Source: Paramecium octaurelia
Lineage: Eukaryota > Ciliophora > Oligohymenophorea > Peniculida > Parameciidae
Reading direction: 5' to 3'
Assembly: GCA_905182995.1 (NCBI GenBank)
Contig: CAJJDP010000009.1
Coordinates: forward strand, 288,365 to 352,364
Length of the DNA: 64,000 nucleotides
In this document: in pieces, positions 49,396 through 60,434 of the stretch
Numbering within the stretch: position 1 is the first letter of the stretch
How the letters are laid out: each line of letters starts with the position of its first letter
Translations under genes and position numbers: made by a program
The notes under the pieces: model-generated
Database searches by the model: none
Seen by the model: the letters and a program-made list of their open reading frames with translations, nothing else
Told to the model about the DNA's origin: nothing

Positions 49396-50594
49396 ATGGG
49401 GTATTGTGGAAGCAAACAATATAGGAAGGATAAACAAATCAACAAAAATAGTATCAGTGACTCGCAATTTTAATAGTATCAATTGCAAAATGTAATCCAT
49501 TAATTTATTGCTAGTCGATGTCATAATCAACTAACCTTAATTGCTCATTGCAATAGCAAAAAGTGTACAAGAAGCGAGACTACAAAAAAAGTGAATTAAT
49601 TGGAAAAGGATCCTTATTTGAAGTCTATCAAGCTCTTGATAATAAGACAGGGAAAATATTGGCAATTAAGACTGTTAAGATTCAAGGGACTAAAGAATAA
49701 GTATATTACAATAATAATCAATAAGAATAATCAGTTGATCAATTAGTTAAAGGCTGAAATTAAATTGTTGAAACAATTAAAACACAAGAACATAATCCAG
49801 TATTATTTTACAGAAATAAGCCCAGATTTTACTTAAGTTGATATTGCTCTAGAATATATATCATAAGGTTCCTTAAAGAGGGTCTTGAGTAAAATTGATC
49901 TTGAGGAATCCAATATTAGAATATATAGTAAACAAATTCTGGAAGGCATTCAGTATCTCCATAAAAAAAATATTGTACATAGCAACATTAAGAGTTCAAC
50001 TATCTTAGTTGATAGCGAAGGCACAATCAAACTATCTAATTTTAAAAAGTTCATTTAGATTGATCAAGATTTTGATACAAATCAAAAATAAAAGTCGCCT
50101 ACAATAGAAGAGGAATAGAAAAGGAATAAGGAGAAATTTGCAATAGACATCTTATCTTTAGGGGCTGTAATAATAGAGATGTTTGGGGGTTGTGCAGTCA
50201 ATGTTAATGATGTGATTAAGAATAGTTCAGAAATACTAAAACCCCCTTATCCATAACATGCCAGTGCACTCTCTAAAAATCTCTTAGATATTATTTTTGT
50301 ACCAAATCATTAATAATATTCAGCTGATAAATTACTTTAGCATCCATTTTTTAATTTTTAATAAGGAAAAATTGAATTTTAATTAGATGATCCTAATTCT
50401 GATCCCTCCATAATTGGGTCCAGCTTTGAGATGAAAAAACCTTTTATTTAAGATACTAATTAGGATCTCGGAATCGAATAGGGTGCACTGCTGTAAAGCA
50501 ATAAACAAAGGTATATTTTTATTTTTAAATTAGACAGCAGGAACTTGAATAAAAACTTTAAAGTTTGTTAAGGAAAAAACACTTACAAAAATGA
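49396..50594 (+). CDS. STE11/MAP3K-like pseudokinase, 375 aa
   Basis: Four exons (23-, 25- and 23-nt introns) give exactly 375 aa. N-terminus MGYCGSKQYR fits myristoylation (Gly2, Ser6) plus palmitoylation (Cys4), so it is probably membrane-bound. The kinase fold starts ELIGKGSLFEVYQALDNKTG and keeps the ATP Lys (LAIKTVK) and helix C Glu (KAEIKLLKQLKHKNIIQYY). The catalytic loop reads IVHSNIKSSTILV (HSN for HRD) and the DFG site reads LSNFKKF, so both catalytic Asp residues are lost. The activation loop is Lys/Glu-rich and lacks GTP.WMAPE. It ends in a short coiled coil. Likely a signalling scaffold. Confidence 0.85.
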
Positions 50595-50663
50595 TAACAA
50601 TTATATTTTTTCAATTTAAATCACTATCAGGATTAGTTATTTATTTTATTAAATATAATAAAA

Positions 50664-51146
50664 ATGCAAAATAATTAATAGGCAACTACAGAGGAATAAT
50701 CAAAAAACTAAGAAGTAAAATAGGAAACAAAACTGTGTCCATTATGCCAAACTTTCTTTGGAAGTGCCAAAACTAATTTTTATTGTTCGAAATGCTATAA
50801 GTATAATCGTTGATTGTAATAGAACTATTTCATAAAAGGATAATGAGCAATAACCCTAACTATAACAGCAATAATAAATACCAGAAGAAAAAGCATAATA
50901 AAATTAATAAGTGAATGTTCAGGTATTTAAATGATTTAAAATTATCAGCAAGATCCTTCAAAATGTTATGTATGCAAGAGAAAACTAGGTATATCAGGCA
51001 TATAATGTAAATGCAAAATAGTCTTTTGCAACAAGCATAGGTTGCCAGAAGATCACAATTGCACTTTTGATCATGCAGAACAAGCAAAACAATAACTTAT
51101 CAAAAACAATCCATTAGTTGATACAAAGAAGCTTGAATAATTATGA
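50664..51146 (+). CDS. A20/AN1 zinc-finger protein, 144 aa
   Basis: Three exons (22-nt intron near 50790-50811, 26-nt intron near 50920-50945) give 144 aa. An A20-type finger at residues 25-45 (LCPLCQTFFGSAKTNFYCSK then CYK) and an AN1 finger at residues 90-130 (CYVCKRKLGISGIQCKCKIV, then FCNKHRLPEDHNCTFDH) are complete, with a Gln/Pro linker. This is the layout of ZFAND5/6 and plant stress-associated proteins, which bind ubiquitin and act in proteasome and stress responses. Length is typical for short protist members. Confidence 0.92.
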
Positions 51147-51177
51147 AATTTATAATCATAAATTATTTTAACAATAT

Positions 51178-51609
51178 TCATCTAATAAAATTAAATTTTT
51201 AAGTAATTTATCTGCTTTTTGTAATTGTTTCCTCAAACATTTAATCGAGATCCTTTAATCTAATTTACAATTCACTTTATTTTCTTTATATCTCTTCATG
51301 GGTGAATATGTTTTCTTACTCTTCTAATTAAAAATCGAGTTTAATAGGTTTAGTTAATTGATTTTAAATCAACTAATTCTAATTTTGCTCTTCATACCTT
51401 CTAGTTGTCCTGCCAGTAGTTTTCTGACTGCTTTTTCTGTCCTTTGATCTAGCTCGTATTTATTCTAAAACATCAATTTGCAATGATGATCTATCTATGC
51501 ATTCTTATATTGTTTTTTCAATTTGATTATTAGTTTAATTATTGTTCTTATTTTCTTTAGTATTTGAAAATTACACATTCTAAACATCCCTCGGCGTACG
51601 CACTATCAT
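51178..51609 (-). CDS. small coiled-coil hypothetical protein, 143 aa
   Basis: Single exon, stop 32 bp from the convergent A20/AN1 gene. Polar, Asn/Gln/Arg-rich head (MIVRTPRDVQNVQFSNTKEN, IRARSKDRKSSQKTTGRTTR) and a helical C-terminus (LEEQENIFTHEEIQRKQSEL, QIRLKDLDQMFEETITKSRQ). No known domain. Spacer 51610-52013 upstream shows nothing further. Confidence 0.6.
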
Positions 51610-52013
51610 TTTATGAACTGAAAATTAATTTATCATCAACTGATAATTTATTATTTAATCATAAAAATAATTCTGAATTCTTTATAACGATAACATTAAT
51701 TTAAAAAATGATAATCGAAACTTATAATAATAATTTATGTTTATAAAAATCTTATCTATAAAAATATTTTGTGATTAGAAAGAAGCCTTCTAATATATAA
51801 GTAATAACATATTTGATTTTGCAACAAGTAGGTCGGGTTGAATGCCTGAGGAAGCCTACTTTTATTAATTTTTATTTGCCTCAAAGTTCTGTCTCAAATT
51901 ATTATAGTTCAAACTATTGCTTACATGAATAACAGTATGAGTTAACTTTAAGTTTGAATTCAGTAAATAAACAAAAATTAATCATTATAAATTGAATAGA
52001 ATTTAGATCAAAA

Positions 52014-52960
52014 ATGAGCTTCGGAACTATCTAAGTGATTTAAGGAATCTTCTGCTAGTTCTTAATTTATTAACTTCTCCATTATTTAAAATCTAAGAAT
52101 TCTACCTTTTGACTTTCTGTAATAGCATGCAAAGATTACAAGAGAGATGCAGCAAAACAAATTTACCCAAAAAGATGATCCAAAATGGGCTAAATTAAAT
52201 ATAATATTGAACTTTCAATTTCGCTCAAGCTTGTAAGGAAGATCGTTGTGAAGAAGTATACAAGCAAAGAAACGAATAAGCCTACAATTATTAGTGAGTA
52301 TACTATAACTCCTTTGAGTCTTGATTAATATTTTTATTATTGTTCAAATGCTTTCAAGAGATGTTTCAGTCTAACAATGTCATAACTCAAAAATATTAAG
52401 GAGATCAAAATGCAGCAAAAACAAAAGATTCCTGTTGCTCTATAAATAGATGGATTTACCTATTGCTTCTAATATTCTTAATTCATGGAGACAATCGTTT
52501 TAGGTTAAATCCTTGACATAAAGACAGAAATTGTATTCTGAATTCTCATATGTGCTATAACTCATATATTTTTCAACTTATTTATCATAAACATACAATA
52601 GATTCAACCAAATCCTTGTCTTAGTAGTTGGAAGCACTATCAAAAACCATTAGTAAAATGCCATGGCAAAACTTGATTAAATTGAAATTATACGTTGTCC
52701 CAATGAGGCAAATAAAATTTAGGATCATTACTAGTTAAAGATTATTTTTAATTGTTTTATATCTCATTGCTGACTACATAAGAACAATTTCTTAATCATT
52801 TCTTATTGAGGATTTAGTGAGATCTATTTCCTCTGAGAGCAAAGAATTATTGATCATTTTGATAATTCAGAAATATAGAATAATAAAATGATGCAATTTA
52901 TTTATTGCTTTGATATAAAAATAAATCAAACATAGTTAAATATCATATTTTAAAAAATAA
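52014..52960 (+). other. coding-like but disordered region, possibly a decayed or multi-intron gene
   Basis: Three frames alternate with coding texture. One clean ORF is 52185-52541 (118 aa, starts MGQIKYNIELSISLKLVRKI). Another frame reads LLTFCNSMQRLQERCSKTNL and ACKEDRCEEVYKQRNEQAYN with well-spaced Cys but contains TGA at about 52207, and joins by a plausible 25-nt intron to YYCSNAFKRCFSLTMSQ. After 52541 further open stretches (ALSKTISKMPWQNLIKLKLY) lack a start. I cannot decide between one intron-rich gene and a relic. Confidence 0.35.
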
Positions 52961-53034
52961 ATCAAAGAACAATAAAGTCTATTGTTCTCCCTACATCCAA
53001 GTTCTTTTATATAAAAATAATAAATAAATAAATA

Positions 53035-53772
53035 ATGGGAGTCACATAAACATGTATCAAAGAAAAGCACTCAACTTCCTAAATTGAATATAGTGTTCCT
53101 ATGATATTTAGAAGAAAACCCTAAGGAAAAAAACCTCATAAATAGAATATCCTAATCCCTCCTTTGTAATTTCTAGGCGAAAGCGAAGAATCATTAGAAC
53201 AACTAGAATCGACACTCCAAGAACCGAACATCAACTTTAGCATTCATAAAACCGCAACTTTTAATAGCAGTAGTGCCAATCGCTAATCTCTCAAAATCAA
53301 TCCAAGTCTGAATCATTCTCTTAATACAACTACCCCTAATTCTGTAATGTAATAGATGCTTAATAATTCGTCTTTCCAGGAGTCTAATCAAAACAAGGAA
53401 GAACCAATCATACACAGAAAATAATAGCATAAGGAATCACAATTTAAGCCTAATGGCGAAACATAAAATGAAAGACGAGATAGATTCGCCAGAAGTTTGA
53501 GTAATAATTCAAGAGCTTAAAGAGCATAGAACTTAAATGACGAATCTTCAATATCATAGAGGAAGGATTCAGAAACCAATACTAAAAAAAGTATTTTGAA
53601 AAATAAATCTCCTGTACAGTCTAATTAACTAAAAAGAGGTATTAGTCTCAAATAATAATAAATGCCAATCAATTTCGATGATACATAATCACAAAAAACC
53701 TCCAAAAGTCAAAAACGAGTAAAATTTGATCCTAAAATATTCAGACCTAAAAATACTCATTTTTTATAATGA
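53035..53772 (+). CDS. putative N-myristoylated PP1-docking protein, 245 aa
   Basis: Single exon. N-terminus MGVTQTCIKE matches myristoylation (Gly2, Thr6) with a nearby Cys7 for palmitoylation. The chain is polar and Ser/Asn/Gln-rich. At residues about 190-235 it has KKSILKNKSP and then SKSQKRVKFDPKIFRP: a SILK motif upstream of an RVxF motif (R-V-K-F), the two PP1-binding sites, in the order seen in inhibitor-2-type regulators. The same pairing and acylated start occur in 34263-34799, though the rest of the two proteins does not align by eye. Confidence 0.68.
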
Positions 53773-54040
53773 ATTTCATATCTTATAAACTTTATTTATC
53801 TTGAATTATATGATAGAAATTAATTATTATAATTGAAACTGATATATACATTAGCTAAAATAAATTAATTGATATTATCTATTGTATGAATTCAATTTTA
53901 AAATATCAATAAATTATTAAAATCTACATATTAAATCTATACATATCATATTCAAATATATTAAAACATTTCAAAAATTTCAAAATGAGTTGAATAACCT
54001 TTATCAAATTCATTTATATTTATGATTATTTATTAAATTA

Positions 54041-54864
54041 ATGTAGAGAATATTACCCTATGCATTCCATGGATTAGATTATTTATATGAGCCTCCTTTA
54101 GCAAGATTATATAATCTGATTCCTTCATATTAAACTTAAAAACTAGGCGAAGGATTTTTGAATCAAACATCTTAAGTTTACACATCCCTATTATAATCTA
54201 TTGCAGAATAAGACAAAGAATTTTTGAAATAAATTCTAGAGCCTAAGTTATTTCACGCAACTTCACATTGCATGGATTTGCTAGAAGGGCAGCAATTAAA
54301 ATTACAATATGTTGAATAAGATTAATAGCAAAATGAAGAAAAGCAAGAAGAGGAAGAAGAAGAAGAAGAAGGCTAATAACCATAACAATAGTTTAGTATT
54401 TTCTCAAAAAAACTGTAAAAAGATTAGTACATATTATTTATTTACATTAGAGGCAAGAATGAGACATATCATATTTATTAAGAAAATGATTATAAATGTA
54501 ATATTGATATCAAAGGCATATTTGGTGTGAAAATTAACAGAAATGAAAATGAAAAGACTCCATTTTTTTAGATTCCTGCTTTGCCTGTCACTCCAAGGTA
54601 TCTATGTATGTTCTATAAAGGAATTATTATGTAAACCTGAAAAATCCTTTTAGTCTATATGAAAACCAAATTTTAGTTGCGAATATTTTAATTTACACTA
54701 GCAAGAAATTGATTGCTGTAGATTAAGAAGGAAAATTAGTTCATGGCAATTATGATAATAATAAATTTTAATACCATAAAATAAGATTAGAATCTTATAT
54801 ACCAAATTTCAATTGGATAGTTACTGATATTGATGATTATCTTAAAGGAAATCCTTATTATTGA
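54041..54864 (+). CDS. hypothetical protein with Glu-rich loop, 266 aa
   Basis: One intron at 54598-54620 (23 nt). N-terminus MQRILPYAFHGLDYLYEPPL, then AEQDKEFLKQILEPKLFHAT, an acidic low-complexity insert of consecutive GAA codons (54343-54372), and a beta-rich C-terminal half (YILFIYIRGKNETYHIYQEN, FSLYENQILVANILIYTSKK). The fold order, helix pair then beta sheet, resembles Tim44/mL45-like domains, but this is weak. The stop is TGA 54862-54864. Confidence 0.6.
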
Positions 54865-55109
54865 GATTATATTTTAAATAAAATTGTTATTTGACTATTT
54901 TTGTTATATATAAAAGTGTATAATTTGTTTTTATCTTTTTAATTAAATTATTTTTCATATTTATTCTAAATTTACATTCAATTCTTATAGGTTTGATATG
55001 GATATCAAAATATTACATATTACTAATATATTTAACAATATTTCAATATGCCTTATGACTTAATTAATAATCTAATTTTTTATTTAATTAAATAGATGCG
55101 ATGAATTAA

Positions 55110-56330
55110 ACATTCATTTTTGACAAGGGAATTACTGCTTAAAAATTTATGAAGCTTAGATGAATTCTTATAATGTTTAATAATAGGATCAGAAAAATTT
55201 AGTTGAAATCCAAGTCCTTATCAAGATTTGCTTGAATGAAAAGATTGAGCCTTTTAGGACAAAATAAAACCTATTTACCAAATTATGTTAATTATTTTAC
55301 AATAATTAATGAATGAATAAATAAAATGAATATTTGTTAACACTTAAGAAATAAAAGAATGGCTGAATTTAAAATATTTAAAGTTCTTGAGGGACACAGC
55401 TGTAGATTTATAATAAAATAAGGAAATTGAAATTTTTGAAAGACAAAAGAAATAATTTTAATGAGAACAGAGAAGCTTAACTATTCTGAGCTCAAAATAA
55501 AGGAAATTTTACTATAGAACAATATCTCTCAATATGTAGGAGATGATAAGGAAATAAGGATAATTTCCTTAGGAGTGTTTTCTCTTGATATTCTCTTAAA
55601 TTTCAACACAGGTGTTTACTTGGATGTTTTATTTGTATTAAAGGGAAGTAATCATAAAAGATTACTTATCATTTTGGTTTGGATCGATTTACTACTATAA
55701 AGTTTGAAATTACACAGATTACTTAAATTTTTAAAAATTTATTCAAAATATAAAACCGCTAAGATTGGCTAGATTAATAAAAATTTTTGATAAATTGGAT
55801 GAATATATTTTAAATTTTAGGTTAATTTGAGTAGTATTAACTTTTTTAAACTATTTGTTTTTAGCTTATGTTTGGGTTTTATATTTCATTTTACTTCAAA
55901 AGAAGAACGGTTCTTGGCTTGGAGATAATGAAAATACTGATTGGGAAATAAGAAATATCTATTCCTTATATTTTGGTATTGCTACTATGACAACAGTGGG
56001 CTATTGAGACATTAGTCCAATAATGTAAACAGATAGAAGGTTCGGAATTATTCTTTTGCTATCAGCATGTGGAGGATTTGCATTTACTATGAACTCTATT
56101 GGGTTTGCTTTATAGCGATTACTTACAAGATTTTTAGAAGGATAATCTCAAAGAGGAGAGAAGATTTCTTTTTATCAACCAAATCAAATTTTCATTTATT
56201 TTATATATAAAAACAGAAGTGCAATTAAATATTGTCTAGCACAATAATTAAATTTCTTAAGCCCCTTAATAATTAATATTCTAATAAAATAATCCTTTTG
56301 AGGTATATTTTTTGCTCTAGAGCTATATCT
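55110..56330 (+). pseudogene. decayed voltage-gated-type potassium channel
   Basis: Pore region is clear: GSWLGDNENTDWEIRNIYSL, YFGIATMTTVGY, then TGA where the second Gly of the GYG selectivity filter should be, then DISPIM and DRRFGIILLLSACGGFAFTM. Upstream are pieces of S4/S5-like basic and hydrophobic segments (SLKLHRLLKFLKIYSKYKTA, VVLTFLNYLFLAYVWVLYF) in changing frames with several more TGA. Downstream C-linker-like sequence (LQRLLTRFLEGQSQRGEKIS) also breaks. A channel of the EAG/CNG-like family, expanded in Paramecium, that has died. Remnants may extend to about 56880. Confidence 0.75.
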
Positions 56331-57652
56331 ACTCTGGAAGAAAGAAACAATATTTGTAAATCAAGACATAATATCCTGAATAGATGCATGAAGCAATCAA
56401 ATATGCCTGGAGAAACCGATCTTTTTCACATACTCATTTTCACTATTTCCATGAATTTGATAGAATATAAATATATAGTAACTTTTGTGACAATATAGGG
56501 GTTAATGGTTAAATATTTTCGAAATATATACAATTTTTAATAGAAGAGTTACTATCTTATCAATAATATTTTGATAAAAGAGATGTATATAGATTTTATA
56601 CAAAATCTCATTATAAAAAAGGGGATGTCTATTATGGATGTGAAGAATTTTTAATTTAACTAGATTAGATAAGAAGATATGTAAATACATAAAAGATGAT
56701 TTAGTAATATGTAATTTAAAAATTAGTTAAGGAAGCAAGATTTTATAAAACTATGCTCATTAAATGTTTAAAGACAAATTTTATTTTAAAGAGCATCTGA
56801 TATTTTTGTTTAATACTATTAAGAATATAGGAAATAAATTGTTCTTTTGATTTTGAATTCATTTAAATTCTCCTAAATTTCATTTAAATCTGAAATGTTT
56901 TGTGAATAGCTAAGAAAAACAAGAGATATAAATAATAAGAAGGTTATATTGAAAATAACTGAATAGAACACAAAAAATATTAAATTTTTAATCATTCATC
57001 CTTCTTGAACTGATATTTTTCATCAAAATAAAACTAGAAATTTTTCTCCATTCTAAATTTTTTTTCTTCTTCATTTGATCCATCTGAATATATTGAAGGA
57101 TCTTTTTGATTAATTTTTTCAATCTGTTTGAATTAATTTTCATCATCTGAATCTTCACTTGAAGACTCATCATCACTAGATTCAACTTTTTTAGCTTTTG
57201 TTTTTTTTGATTATTCATTTTATTATTTTTAACTCTTTTATTGCTTTTAGAATTAAACAGTCTTTTTGTTTTATTTTTTATTATCTTCTTCTTCACTTTT
57301 ATCACTTTCATCATCCTCATCATCATCATCTTCATCACCTTCATCATTATCATTATCTTCCCATAATTCTTCATCTTCTTCATCAATATAATCTTTTTTG
57401 TATTGAACTATGACTTATTCTCCAGTTTCAGAATCAATAAACTTTTTATTATGTCTATCCCATGTAATTTCACCTATTAATATATAAAGAATTTTACCTT
57501 TTTCAATTTTTCTAAGAACAGTTCTTTTTGATCTCTCCCTTAAACATTTTAATGTTTCATCCATTTCTTCACCACTTGAACTGTCATCGTTTAATTCAAT
57601 AGGTTCTGTGCATTTAGAACATTGTTTCAATTCATCAGAACAGGCATCACAT
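56329..57652. repeat. first copy of 1324-bp exact duplication (assembly artefact)
   Basis: Identical to 57654-58977 with constant offset 1325. It contains the tail of the channel relic and a truncated copy (56992-57652) of the DUF2039 gene that stops at the N. Confidence 0.9.
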
Positions 57653-57653
57653 N
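57653..57653. other. assembly gap (single N)
   Basis: Single N between identical copies; same structure as at 17275. Confidence 0.97.
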
Positions 57654-58977
57654 CTACTCTGGAAGAAAGAAACAATATTTGTAAATCAAGACATAATATC
57701 CTGAATAGATGCATGAAGCAATCAAATATGCCTGGAGAAACCGATCTTTTTCACATACTCATTTTCACTATTTCCATGAATTTGATAGAATATAAATATA
57801 TAGTAACTTTTGTGACAATATAGGGGTTAATGGTTAAATATTTTCGAAATATATACAATTTTTAATAGAAGAGTTACTATCTTATCAATAATATTTTGAT
57901 AAAAGAGATGTATATAGATTTTATACAAAATCTCATTATAAAAAAGGGGATGTCTATTATGGATGTGAAGAATTTTTAATTTAACTAGATTAGATAAGAA
58001 GATATGTAAATACATAAAAGATGATTTAGTAATATGTAATTTAAAAATTAGTTAAGGAAGCAAGATTTTATAAAACTATGCTCATTAAATGTTTAAAGAC
58101 AAATTTTATTTTAAAGAGCATCTGATATTTTTGTTTAATACTATTAAGAATATAGGAAATAAATTGTTCTTTTGATTTTGAATTCATTTAAATTCTCCTA
58201 AATTTCATTTAAATCTGAAATGTTTTGTGAATAGCTAAGAAAAACAAGAGATATAAATAATAAGAAGGTTATATTGAAAATAACTGAATAGAACACAAAA
58301 AATATTAAATTTTTAATCATTCATCCTTCTTGAACTGATATTTTTCATCAAAATAAAACTAGAAATTTTTCTCCATTCTAAATTTTTTTTCTTCTTCATT
58401 TGATCCATCTGAATATATTGAAGGATCTTTTTGATTAATTTTTTCAATCTGTTTGAATTAATTTTCATCATCTGAATCTTCACTTGAAGACTCATCATCA
58501 CTAGATTCAACTTTTTTAGCTTTTGTTTTTTTTGATTATTCATTTTATTATTTTTAACTCTTTTATTGCTTTTAGAATTAAACAGTCTTTTTGTTTTATT
58601 TTTTATTATCTTCTTCTTCACTTTTATCACTTTCATCATCCTCATCATCATCATCTTCATCACCTTCATCATTATCATTATCTTCCCATAATTCTTCATC
58701 TTCTTCATCAATATAATCTTTTTTGTATTGAACTATGACTTATTCTCCAGTTTCAGAATCAATAAACTTTTTATTATGTCTATCCCATGTAATTTCACCT
58801 ATTAATATATAAAGAATTTTACCTTTTTCAATTTTTCTAAGAACAGTTCTTTTTGATCTCTCCCTTAAACATTTTAATGTTTCATCCATTTCTTCACCAC
58901 TTGAACTGTCATCGTTTAATTCAATAGGTTCTGTGCATTTAGAACATTGTTTCAATTCATCAGAACAGGCATCACAT
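57654..58977. repeat. second copy of 1324-bp exact duplication
   Basis: Starts with CTACTCTGGAAG as at 56329 and runs on after 58977 into unique DNA that completes the DUF2039 gene. Confidence 0.9.
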
Positions 58978-59224
58978 AATCTTCTGTAAGCCTTAAAGAT
59001 GTTTTTCTTTTCACATTTATAACATCTTGATAAATCATGGGGAGTCTTGTATTTACCATATTTAATTTTCCATTCAATCTAAGCTAAACACAACTCACAC
59101 AATCTATTTCAATGTTATAAGTATACCTATCCATAGAGGCATTCTAAACCTTCTCTGTGTAATGATCGTGAAATCTCATTTTGAATGCAACTTTGTTTTA
59201 ATATTTTGGTGCTCCCTTTTTCAT
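58317..59224 (-). CDS. DUF2039 / C9orf85-like zinc-ribbon protein, 294 aa
   Basis: One 23-nt intron near 59109-59131. Start MKKGAPKYQNKVAFKMRFHD. Four CxxC pairs make the family core: RLCELCLAQIEWKIKYGKYK, RCYKCEKKNIFKAYRRLCDA, CSDELKQCSKCTEPIEL, matching the C9orf85 pattern (CxxC..W..KY.KYK.L......C..C..K.......CR.C......C.KC). RERSKRTVLRKIEKGKILY follows. The C-terminal half is acidic and Lys-rich (EGDEDDDDEDDESDKSEEED). The family is conserved across eukaryotes but of unknown function; a nuclear or nucleolar role is a guess from composition. Confidence 0.88.
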
Positions 59225-59244
59225 TAATTAAATTGTTTATTTTT
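59225..59244. promoter_or_regulatory. 20-bp head-to-head intergenic region
   Basis: Only 20 bp separate the ATG of the minus-strand DUF2039 gene and the ATG of the plus-strand gene at 59245. Both 5' leaders and core promoters must overlap here or reach into coding DNA. Confidence 0.6.
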
Positions 59245-59886
59245 ATGAATACTAAAATAGATATCCCTTAATTTATGAAAGATTAGTTACGCAAGTAAAC
59301 AATTAGTCCTGAACCTGAAAAATAAAAATCATAAAATTTTCATAGAAGATTTACAAGTTCACAGATTGAAAGTGCAGGAAAAAATCAATAATCCTAAAAG
59401 AGTTTAACTAATAAAATTTAAAGTATGACACTTTGATCAATTGTAGTGTATGGTTTATAATAATTGCTCAAGATGGGCCCACATAATAAAGTACTTCAAT
59501 CTAAAGTTTACTCTTAGATGCTTATTCATGAGAGCTTTTCTTAATAATATTTAAAAGACATGAGTGCAGCCTACACTCCCAACCCACAAGTAACCATGTA
59601 GTAGAACTTTTTTAAAAAAGCAACACTCTCTCAAAACTCAACAATGTCAGGCAGCATCAAACCGAGAATGAGGAGTGCAAATAAAGAAACAATTAAAAAG
59701 AAATCACAAATTGAAACTACCTAATTACTGTCGAACAGAGAAAAGGACAGATAAACCATAACTTAATTGTAAGAAATTGTCTAAAGAACAAATTCATTGT
59801 TGCATCAATATCAGAATGAAATATCCAGACATATTAAAGAAAAGGAGGATTTAGTTAATATCATCCAACAGTTGCAAAAGCTCTGA
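59245..59886 (+). CDS. hypothetical protein with C-terminal coiled coil, 205 aa
   Basis: Two exons, one 24-nt intron near 59441-59464. Start MNTKIDIPQFMKDQLRKQTI. The first 130 aa are Ser/Gln/Lys-rich and probably disordered; the last 60 form a coiled coil (TQLQEIVQRTNSLLHQYQNE then ISRHIKEKEDLVNIIQQLQK). No known domain. Confidence 0.65.
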
Positions 59887-60434
59887 ATTTTTTTCAATAT
59901 GGTTTTAATCACTTGTGTTTTTAACGTTAAATTTAAATTTGACTTCTTTATTCTTATAAATTATTACTTTCAATTCAAAGCTCTTTAACTTTAACATTAT
60001 TAGTTCTCAATCTGATTTATAATTTAATTAAATATCATTATTATCAAAAAACATGCCCTAAAATTGATAATCTTTGTAGCTTTTAGATTAGAAATTTGTT
60101 TGAACTTAGTTTACTTAATTAATTCATAAATCTAAAATTATTCTTGAAGAAAAAGGTGATATTTGGATATCAAATGAATAAAGTATAACTAGAATTAACA
60201 AAAGAACAAAATAGTAATATGTCTTTAGAAAAAGAAAGAAATTCAAAATTTAAATCAAGTAACTAGGAACTAGAAATCAATTTTTGAAGTTCCCAAGTAA
60301 ACGAGATAAATTTTAATAGAGATTAATCTTAGAGGTGGGTTTTATTAATGCCAACTATTTTAATTCTATAGTGAAATATACTTAATAAGTTTGAAAACAC
60401 TAATTAAAATAAAATAATTTAATATAAAAATACC
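59887..60434. other. 548-bp spacer
   Basis: Convergent 3' region with only short open stretches; no supported feature. Confidence 0.5.

Noticed and set aside
57198-57413. His-rich plus-strand protein
   Set aside because: Antisense of the Asp-rich tail of the DUF2039 gene; present twice only because of the artefactual duplication.
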